Positions 14,661 through 20,160 of a stretch of DNA of 20,315 nt are shown here, in pieces (positions within the stretch are counted from its first letter, which is position 1; every line of letters starts with the position of its first letter). Source of the DNA: an uncultured Dialister sp. GTDB lineage: Bacteria > Bacillota > Negativicutes > Veillonellales > Dialisteraceae. The stretch lies in the NCBI GenBank assembly GCA_900543165.1, contig UQQQ01000040.1, positions 1-20,315 of the forward strand, in the 5' to 3' direction. Under the pieces are notes generated by a model that was not told the DNA's origin, ran no database searches, and saw only the letters and a list, made by a program, of their open reading frames with translations. A program made the translations under genes and the position numbers.

Positions 14661-15383
14661 TATCCCCAGCCACTTCAGCGCATCATCGAGCATATTGGTC
14701 GTGACGAAGTGCCCGAGGCGGGGATAGGTGATGCGCGTCACATCGCCGCCATCTGCCTTCAAAGATTCAAAGAAATGCGCCTGCGCGCGCGGGTCGACGG
14801 ATATATCATTTTCCCCATTCGTCAAAAAGATGGGAATCGATTTCATTTCTTTGATATGAGACATCGGCTGCTCATGTTGTAGCGTTTCATAGAGCGGCCA
14901 GTTTCTGCCAGCGTCGATCCCGAAACGCGCCTGCATGAAGAGATGCGAGAGAAGCCAGTCGCCCGAACCATTGAAGGAAATCACCGATTTCACCAGATGC
15001 GGATAGCGGGCTGCGATCCCGAGGACAGACATGCCGCCCATGGAGTGCCCCGCGATGATCGGCGTGCCATATCCTTTTTCGCGCACGAACGCATGGAGCT
15101 TTTCATATTCTCTCACATTCTGCCGGATCGTTTCCCAGAAAATGTTGTAATCCTCGACCTGATAATAGTCTGCCAGTGCATCGCGCTCCCCATGATGAAT
15201 GGCATCCGGGATAAAGACGGTATAGCCATGAAGTGCAAAGACAGCCGCTTTCGTGGTCTGGTATTCTCCGCGGCTGCTCCAGCCATGGTACAGGAGGAGC
15301 GCCTTTCCCTCATCTCGGATCGGGTTCACGATGCGGACGGGAATATCCCCCACGTAACTTTTCTCGATATGGAGCTGTAGCAT
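14649..15383 (-). CDS. Alpha/beta hydrolase (esterase/S9-like)
   Basis: A 244-residue cytoplasmic alpha/beta hydrolase. The catalytic triad can be read as Ser114 in GHSMGG, Asp193 in NGENDISVDP and His225 in RLGHFV. The oxyanion strand is LLLYHGWSSRGE (29-40). The layout resembles the YitV-like esterases and S9-type hydrolases of Firmicutes. The substrate cannot be inferred. The start ATG at 15383 follows AGGAGGG; an upstream TTG extension has no support. The last three residues and the stop (S-D-W-stop) are encoded by the AGTGACTGGTGA heptamer repeat rather than by the ancestral gene end, so the C-terminus may have been rewritten by repeat expansion. The gap of 119 bases to lpxL holds an 18-bp tandem repeat. 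Confidence 0.9.
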   Translation of the reverse strand: MLQLHIEKSYVGDIPVRIVNPIRDEGKALLLYHGWSSRGEYQTTKAAVFALHGYTVFIPDAIHHGERDALADYYQVEDYNIFWETIRQNVREYEKLHAFVREKGYGTPIIAGHSMGGMSVLGIAARYPHLVKSVISFNGSGDWLLSHLFMQARFGIDAGRNWPLYETLQHEQPMSHIKEMKSIPIFLTNGENDISVDPRAQAHFFESLKADGGDVTRITYPRLGHFVTTNMLDDALKWLGISDW

Positions 15384-15415
15384 ATTTGCCCTCCTTTGGT
15401 ATGTAATAAGGTGCA

Positions 15416-15505
15416 ACGGGGAAGGTGGGTTCTACGGGGAAGGTGGGCTCTACGAGAAAGGTGGTATTTAGGCACCAGTCACTCCTAATCCCCAATCCCT
15501 AGCTA
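15416..15505. repeat. 18-bp tandem repeat plus heptamer tract
   Basis: Three 18-base units, ACGGGGAAGGTGGGTTCT (15416-15433), ACGGGGAAGGTGGGCTCT (15434-15451) and the diverged ACGAGAAAGGTGGTATTT (15452-15469). They are followed by heptamers (ACCAGTC, ACTCCTA, ATCCCCA, ATCCCTA) up to the acyltransferase stop codon at 15503-15505. The 18-bp units lie 25-80 bases upstream of the hydrolase ribosome-binding site and would be in its leader. Confidence 0.85.
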
Positions 15506-16408
15506 CTCATCCCTGCTTTCAGACTTTAGCTCCGGATGCAGACGATCCGTCCACTTCCAGCGATTGTGCAGCCAGAACCATTCCTCCGGATACTGACGAA
15601 TCCACGCTTCCAGGCGCTCATTGATCTTATCCGTGATATTCTGGATGGCTTCTTTCTTGGAGAGCCCTTCCTCCGGCGTGATCGGATCGCCGATGATGAT
15701 TTCAAAGCGGAAAGGCCCCGTCTGGTGGATCAGCGCTGTCATGACCGGCAGCTTGCAGAGCATGGAAAAATGCGCCGGCCCTGTCGCAGTCAATGTTTTC
15801 TCCCCGAAGAAATCAGACAGGATCCCCGTGTCCCCGGGGTCCTGATCGCACAGAAGTCCCACGAAGTATCCTTCCTTCAGACGGCGGAGCATATCACGGA
15901 CGCCGGTCTTGTACTCGACGGTCTGCCCCGGCATCGAGCGATATTCGCAGAGGAAACGGTCGAATTCCTCATTTTTCTGCTTCATCGCGACAGAAAGCAG
16001 CGGATAACCGTAGAGCGCAAGCGCTGCCCCTTCGACTTCCCAGTTGCCACAGTGCGTCGCCGCCAGGATGCAGCCTTTCCCTTCCGCCTTGATCGCATCC
16101 AGCTTTTCCTTCCCTCGAATGGTCACATATTCGGAAATATTCTCCTTCGTGAGCAGCGGGAAGCGGAACATCGAGACCCCCAGCGGCCCGAAACGGACAG
16201 CCGAAGCCTTTGCGATGCGCTCGGCTTCCTTCTCGTCCTTGGCAAGACCGGTGCGGAGAAGATTCGCGACTGCAAGCCGCTTTCTTCTTGCCGGTACCAG
16301 CAGCCAGAAAAATTTTCCCAGCGCATCCCCCGCTTTCACGGCATTTTCTTCTGAAAGCCCGCAGCAGAAAGCGCCGAGCGTCTTGAGTAATCTATAGGTA
16401 CCTTTCAT
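15503..16408 (-). CDS. Lipid A biosynthesis lauroyl/myristoyl acyltransferase-like (LpxL/HtrB family)
   Basis: A 301-residue acyltransferase of the LpxL/LpxM family, which adds secondary acyl chains to lipid A at the inner membrane. The catalytic HX4E motif is HCGNWE (119-124) in AATHCGNWEVEGA. A second conserved block is LLCDQDPGDTGI, followed by FFGEKT and the C-terminal WFWLHNRWK. The N-terminal 35 residues are moderately hydrophobic and probably anchor the protein. The ATG at 16408 follows AAGGGG at 7 bases. Its presence indicates a lipopolysaccharide-bearing outer membrane. No other lipid A gene is in the window. The stop TAG is the first codon of a TAGGGAT-type heptamer tract. Whether it is the lauroyl or a later acyltransferase cannot be told from the sequence. 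Confidence 0.9.
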   Translation of the reverse strand: MKGTYRLLKTLGAFCCGLSEENAVKAGDALGKFFWLLVPARRKRLAVANLLRTGLAKDEKEAERIAKASAVRFGPLGVSMFRFPLLTKENISEYVTIRGKEKLDAIKAEGKGCILAATHCGNWEVEGAALALYGYPLLSVAMKQKNEEFDRFLCEYRSMPGQTVEYKTGVRDMLRRLKEGYFVGLLCDQDPGDTGILSDFFGEKTLTATGPAHFSMLCKLPVMTALIHQTGPFRFEIIIGDPITPEEGLSKKEAIQNITDKINERLEAWIRQYPEEWFWLHNRWKWTDRLHPELKSESRDE

Positions 16409-16745
16409 AGGGATACCCCTTTCATGAATAATCAGTGAAACATCTTGCCCGCATCATCGATGGCTGGACTATGCCATGGATCCCGTGTGCAAGACTGCGA
16501 TAGTGGCTGCGCTATATAAAAATATCCGGCGCCGCCGCCGATGATCGGTGAACCATCCCCCATTGCCTGAAAACAGGCCGTTCATGCTGAGCAGATCCAG
16601 CGGGGCGGGCAGCCTAAAAAGCGCCCGAGCGATCGATTTCTATCCATTTTACCATATTTGTGAACAAAATGCTTTTATTGTTGGAAAGGGAGAGCCTCTC
16701 CCCATGCACCTATCTCTGCGAAGCATTTCTTAAGCCTGCACGTGA
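16409..16745 (-). other. Long upstream region of the acyltransferase; possible leader or small ORF
   Basis: About 340 bases without a supported gene. On the minus strand an extended -10 (TGG then TAAAAT, 16646-16651) is seen with a poor -35. If used, it would give a transcript of about 230 bases before the start codon, containing several G/C-rich inverted segments (for example around GGCGGCGGCGCCGG). Within it an ATG near 16563 opens a 43-codon frame ending just before the acyltransferase ribosome-binding site. Its sequence (GDGSPIIGGGAGYFYIAQPL...) is not low-complexity, but it has only a weak AGG upstream. I cannot assign a function to either. Confidence 0.3.
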
Positions 16746-16750
16746 TTTGC

Positions 16751-16971
16751 CATTTCCCGCAAAGGCAATGCTATTAACTTAAGCAGCAGAACGTTCTTGG
16801 CTCCCCATCGGGGGAGCTGCCCGAAGGGCTGAGGGGGCAGCACTACGGTATATCCAACATTGTTCGATGGCCGCTGGCATGCCCCTATTGCCTTCGGCAC
16901 TTCCCCCGAAGAGGGAAGCAAGTCATTACGGTGCTAACAATTTCCTTAACTTAATAGCATTTCCCGCGAAG
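16751..16971. mobile_element. MITE-like element with inverted and direct repeats
   Basis: AATGCTATTAACTTAAG (16767-16783) and CTTAACTTAATAGCATT (16945-16961) are inverted copies with one mismatch. CATTTCCCGCAAAG (16751-16764) and CATTTCCCGCGAAG (16958-16971) are near-identical direct copies overlapping the outer ends. Inside are two hairpins (GCTCCCC/GGGGGAGC near 16799-16815 and CTTCCCCC/GGGAAG near 16900). There is no coding capacity. This fits a small non-autonomous element about 200 bases long, but no transposase or family can be named. Confidence 0.5.
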
Positions 16972-16993
16972 GGAACCTTCCAACATACAGGCC

Positions 16994-17025
16994 ATAAAAA
17001 AAGACTGGCTTTCGCCAGTCTTTTT
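16994..17025 (-). terminator. Intrinsic terminator of rpsD
   Basis: GACTGGC (17003-17009) and GCCAGTC (17014-17020) with a 4-base loop, flanked by A and T runs that extend the stem. On the minus strand a long T run follows. It lies about 20 bases past the stop codon. Confidence 0.94.
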
Positions 17026-17042
17026 CGTCCAAAAGCATCCGA

Positions 17043-17636
17043 TTACTTAGAGTACAGTTCGACGATGTTGGTTTCGTTGACTTCGTCCTTGTATGGGAGT
17101 TCGTCTCTCTGCGGGAAACGAACCAGGGTAGCGGTCCAGTTGTCGAAAGATTTTTCGATGTATGGAAGATCGAAAGTCTTAGCTTCCTGGAAGGACTGTT
17201 TGAACATTTCGTTGGATCTGTAAGCTTCACGCAGGGAAACAACCTGGCCAGCGCGCAGCGGGTAGGACGGAATGTCTACTCTCTTGCCATCGACATTGAT
17301 GAGGCCATGGGTAACCATCTGACGAGCCTGACGGATGGAACGTGCAAAGCCAGCACGATATACGACGTTATCGAGTCTGGTTTCCAGCAGGAACAGCAGG
17401 TTTTCGCCTACGACGCCGGACATTCTCTTTGCTTTATCATAATAGCGGTAGAACTGCTTTTCAAGCAGGTTGTACATTGCTTTTACTTTCTGTTTTTCTG
17501 CGAGCTGGATGCCGTATTCAGACATTTTCTTCTGACGAGCTTCCGCTGGCTGCCGTTTTAACGCTTTCGGATGGCCGTAAACATTTACGCCGAAACGTCT
17601 GCTGGTCTTAAAACGGAGATTTCTGTTTGTTGCCAT
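17043..17636 (-). CDS. rpsD: 30S ribosomal protein S4
   Basis: A 197-residue primary 16S-rRNA-binding protein that starts assembly of the 30S body. The N-terminal segment lacks the zinc-binding cysteines seen in some S4 proteins, so this is the cysteine-free form. The S4 RNA-binding domain lies at about 88-150 (ETRLDNVVYRAGFARSIRQARQMVTHGLINVDG). The family tail is visible as VRFPQRDELPY...NIVELYSK. I place the start at the ATG at 17636 (MATNRNLRFKTSRRFG). The ribosome-binding GAGAGGTGA fits this start, whereas the in-frame GTG at 17648 overlaps it. The gene is alone, outside the alpha operon, with a perfect promoter and its own terminator. The short leader has a GCTAT/ATAGC hairpin that might serve S4 autoregulation, which is speculation. 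Confidence 0.97.
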   Translation of the reverse strand: MATNRNLRFKTSRRFGVNVYGHPKALKRQPAEARQKKMSEYGIQLAEKQKVKAMYNLLEKQFYRYYDKAKRMSGVVGENLLFLLETRLDNVVYRAGFARSIRQARQMVTHGLINVDGKRVDIPSYPLRAGQVVSLREAYRSNEMFKQSFQEAKTFDLPYIEKSFDNWTATLVRFPQRDELPYKDEVNETNIVELYSK

Positions 17637-17689
17637 TGTGTGAGTCACCTCTCTGTAAAATACCGCTATCCGAATTGAATAGCTTATTT

Positions 17690-17718
17690 ATTATAAAGGG
17701 TAATTCGGGCCGTGTCAA
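17690..17718 (-). promoter_or_regulatory. Perfect-consensus promoter of rpsD
   Basis: On the minus strand TTGACA (17713-17718), exactly 17 bases of spacer, and TATAAT (17690-17695). It is the strongest promoter in the window, as expected for a ribosomal protein gene. The leader from start site to ATG is about 45 bases. Confidence 0.95.
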
Positions 17719-17729
17719 ATAGAAAATGG

Positions 17730-18062
17730 TAAATAGGTTCAGGATCAGGGGTAGTCCATGGGGCGTGCCGCCCTTTGATTACGTTTGAAAGCCTCGATTG
17801 AATGAGAAATTAGAAATGAGAAATGCGAAATGGTGGTACGACGCATAAAAATATGAAAGCGCCGCGAAGTATAAATAATGGCGATGCCATGAGCTGGCAT
17901 TCCGGTCACGAGTCACTTGAGACCCCTAATCCCTAGCTACTAATTTAAGTTTGTCGAACATGACTCGTTTGACCGCGAATGACAAAGATTTCTCGCTTCG
18001 CTCGAAATGACGATACAGGAGTCTGATGTCTTCTAGTCTTCTAATCGCCTAATCACCAGTCA
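17730..18062 (+). repeat. Mosaic intergenic repeat block G
   Basis: Contains the GGTTCAGGATCAGGGG tract and the core with CCCTTTGATTACGTTTGAAAG. Five consecutive 7-base units follow from near 17801 (AATGAGA, AATTAGA, AATGAGA, AATGCGA, AATGGTG). The hairpin ACGACGC/GCGCCGC (17838-17844 with 17859-17865) has two A-C mismatches. Then come AGTATAAATAATGGCGATGCC, the REP-like GATTTCTCGCTTCGCTCGAAAT, and TAATCGC/CTAATCA/CCAGTCA units. The block ends in the stop codon of the small membrane protein gene. Confidence 0.85.
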
Positions 18063-18374
18063 CTCCTTCTTCCCCACAATCTTATGCAGCAGAGAGACCA
18101 CCGTCAGCACCGCAGTGAGCCCGATGATCGTCATCGACCAAGCGACGCCGACCTGCAGATAGCCTTTCAAGGAAAACTCCCACGGAAAATACATGACGGT
18201 CAGAATCGCCGTCGCTATGCATCCGATCGCAAGGAGCGTACTGTGTGCGCGATAGGTAAAAAGATAGATGATGCCGGCCATATAGCCCCAGAAACCGCCA
18301 CCGATCATCAGATTGTGATAATAAAAAACGAGCGACAGTGCCGAGCACATGATCGCATATTTCATACCTTTCAT
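18060..18374 (-). CDS. Small integral membrane protein of unknown function
   Basis: A 104-residue hydrophobic protein with about four predicted membrane segments (roughly 5-20, 25-41, 45-62 and 76-96). It has a positively charged N-terminus (MKGMK) and a Lys/Glu tail (KIVGKKE). I do not recognise a family. The ATG at 18374 has AGGAG at 7-base spacing, which favours it over the next ATG three codons in. The stop TGA is the first codon of a heptamer repeat. It is not closely linked to its neighbours, so context says little. No promoter hexamers stand out upstream, where repeat block H begins within 40 bases. Confidence 0.7.
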   Translation of the reverse strand: MKGMKYAIMCSALSLVFYYHNLMIGGGFWGYMAGIIYLFTYRAHSTLLAIGCIATAILTVMYFPWEFSLKGYLQVGVAWSMTIIGLTAVLTVVSLLHKIVGKKE

Positions 18375-18409
18375 GCATACACTCCTTGAAAAAAATGACT
18401 TAAGGAAAC

Positions 18410-18609
18410 ACGAATACAGGTTCAGGGTTCAGGATTAACCCATAGGGCGTGTTGTCCCTTGATGGTGGATAAAACTTTGCTCGAATGAGGAATGAAGGTG
18501 GAGGCTTCGCCGCGAATATATGGGGCTTCGTTCCAAGCGTATCGTCATTTCGAGCGAAGCCGAGAAATGACGATGTGAGAGAGTCACTAGCCACCAGTCA
18601 CTAGTCACT
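18410..18609 (+). repeat. Mosaic intergenic repeat block H
   Basis: A shortened copy: a GGTTCAGGGTTCAGGATTA tract, TAACCCATAGGGCGTG...CCCTTGATG core and AATGAGG/AATGAAG/GTGGAGG units. A perfect 11-bp palindrome follows, with arms ATCGTCATTTC (18541-18551) and GAAATGACGAT (18564-18574). It closes with AGTCACT, AGCCACC, AGTCACT, AGTCACT (18582-18609). The TPR gene stop (18605-18607) lies in the last unit. The GCGGCGC core hairpin is missing here. Confidence 0.85.
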
Positions 18610-19246
18610 TCTCCCCCACAATTTTCAGAAAATCCTTATCCGCTCTCAGCCATTCGAAATGGTCCTGCCGCATGGCCTCGGGGCGGACATGCTCGGGGTC
18701 AAGCACCATCGCCTTTTCAAGATAAGAGAGTGCATTTGCCTTATCCATTTTATCCGCATAGTTCGTCGCGATCCCGTAGAGAGACCATGTATTCTTCGGA
18801 TCGGCTGCAAGCACTTTTTGGAAGTAGGAAATCGATTCGTCATAATGCTTGGCAAGCTTCTGCGCCATCGCCATATCGTAAAAAGCCTGCGTGTAATTGG
18901 GATTGATTTTGAGTGCCTTCAAAACCTGTCCGATCCCCTGCTCCGGCGAGACATCGAGTGCCAGTATGAGCCCCTTCAGGGAAAGGGCTTTGTAATTTTC
19001 CCGATCGATTTCCAGAGCCTTGTCACAAGTGAGAAGCGCCTCCCGATTCTGTCCTTTGGCGTAGAGCGCAGAGGCTTCCTGAAAGATGGTTTCCGAAGCA
19101 GGCACGATCTCATGGACCTTTTTAACTGCGGTCGTCTCCGAAGAGGCCGAAGAAGCAGAAGAAGATGCAGGCCCTTTCATTTCTCCTCCGCAGCCGGCAA
19201 GGCCGACTATCAAAAGTGAGGAAAGAAGGAGTGCGTAAATTTTCAA
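18605..19246 (-). CDS. TPR-repeat lipoprotein
   Basis: A 213-residue exported protein. The signal peptide ends in a lipobox, GLAGC with Cys19. A Ser/Ala-rich linker runs to about residue 40, followed by tetratricopeptide repeats. Repeat-like units are recognisable at IFQEASALYAKGQNREALLTCDKALEIDREN, in the KALSLKGLILALD...ALKINPN segment, at AFYDMAMAQKLAKHYDESISYFQKVLAADPKN, and at SLYGIATNYADKMDKANALSYLEKAMVLDPEH. TPRs mediate protein-protein contacts; the protein is probably anchored to the outer face of the inner membrane or to the outer membrane. The start is TTG (19246) with AAGGAGGG upstream at optimal distance. The stop is supplied by a heptamer repeat. Partners are not evident from the neighbours. 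Confidence 0.9.
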   Translation of the reverse strand: MKIYALLLSSLLIVGLAGCGGEMKGPASSSASSASSETTAVKKVHEIVPASETIFQEASALYAKGQNREALLTCDKALEIDRENYKALSLKGLILALDVSPEQGIGQVLKALKINPNYTQAFYDMAMAQKLAKHYDESISYFQKVLAADPKNTWSLYGIATNYADKMDKANALSYLEKAMVLDPEHVRPEAMRQDHFEWLRADKDFLKIVGEK

Positions 19247-19295
19247 AATGATCCCTCCTTTGTGATGGGAAATCCTGTCATCTCATTGTATAATC

Positions 19296-19324
19296 ATTAT
19301 AGCAGAAACGGGAAAGTGTTTCAT
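19296..19324 (-). promoter_or_regulatory. Promoter of the TPR lipoprotein gene, with palindromic -10 region
   Basis: On the minus strand ATGAAA (19319-19324), a 17-base spacer ending TGC, then TATAAT (19296-19301). The bases 19289-19301 form the odd palindrome TATAATCATTATA, so a TATAAT also faces right toward the SDR gene. Confidence 0.7.
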
Positions 19325-19398
19325 GAAATTGCCCATGCAATGGCTGCTTATTGATGTCTCATTCTATTTGGGGACAATTTATCCAAGGAGGTCTTCTT

Positions 19399-20160
19399 AT
19401 GAATCCATATGCATTTATCACAGGTGCCACGAGCGGCATCGGCCTTGCCACTGCCAAAGCACTGGCTGCCTCTCACTACGACTTGGTACTCGCTGCCAGA
19501 AATACAGAAAAACTCGCTCGCGTGAAAGCAGACATCGAGAAGGAAAGCGGCGTGAAGGTCACAACCTACGCACTGGATGTGCAGGATCGCGCTGCCATTT
19601 TGGATGTCACCTCTGAAGTGCTGGATACCTTCGGCGCGCCGGATGTGCTCGTGAATGACGCAGGCCTTGCTAGAGGCCTTGAGCCCTATCAGGACACGGA
19701 TCCGGAAGACACGATGGAAATGATCGATACGAATATCAAAGGTCTCTTCCTCGTCACGCGTGCCTTCCTCCCTGCGATGGTGAAACGGAATCAAGGCCAC
19801 GTCGTAAACCTCGGCTCCACGGCTGGCCTGTACGCCTATGCCGGTGCCGCAGTCTACTGCGCGACAAAGGCCGCTGTCAAAACCTTCAGCGATGGTCTTC
19901 GCATCGATGTCATGGCAAGTGATGTAAAAATCACCACCATCCAGCCGGGCCTTGTGGAGACACCATTCAGCGAAGTCCGCTTCCACGGCGATACGAAACG
20001 TGCCGCTTCTGTCTATGCAGGGATCGATGCGCTGCAGGCGGAGGATATCGCCGATGTCATCGCCTTCGTTGTCAGCCGTCCGAAACGTGTCCAGATCAGC
20101 GATGTCGTCATCATGGCTGCCCAACAGGGAACCGGATTCCTTGTAAGCAAGAAACAGTAG
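19399..20160 (+). CDS. Short-chain dehydrogenase/reductase (YdfG-like)
   Basis: A 253-residue NAD(P)-dependent oxidoreductase of the classical SDR family. The cofactor motif is TGATSGIG (8-15). The basic Arg34 after the second strand (LAARN) suggests NADP preference. The NDAG (86-89) replaces the more common NNAG. The catalytic residues are Asn112, Ser140 (NLGSTAG), Tyr153 and Lys157 (YCATK), followed by PGLVETPF. Similarity in the C-terminal half is closest to the YdfG 3-hydroxy-acid/serine dehydrogenases, but the substrate is not certain. I place the start at ATG 19399, where AAGGAGG is 9 bases upstream; the frame extends 16 codons further without support. It is the only convincing plus-strand gene. 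It is divergent from the TPR gene and shares its control region. Confidence 0.92.
   Translation: MNPYAFITGATSGIGLATAKALAASHYDLVLAARNTEKLARVKADIEKESGVKVTTYALDVQDRAAILDVTSEVLDTFGAPDVLVNDAGLARGLEPYQDTDPEDTMEMIDTNIKGLFLVTRAFLPAMVKRNQGHVVNLGSTAGLYAYAGAAVYCATKAAVKTFSDGLRIDVMASDVKITTIQPGLVETPFSEVRFHGDTKRAASVYAGIDALQAEDIADVIAFVVSRPKRVQISDVVIMAAQQGTGFLVSKKQ

Noticed and set aside
16409..16650. Region tested by eye for 6S RNA, SRP RNA or a known riboswitch
   Set aside because: None of the conserved cores I know for these RNAs could be found; only general G/C-rich pairing is visible.
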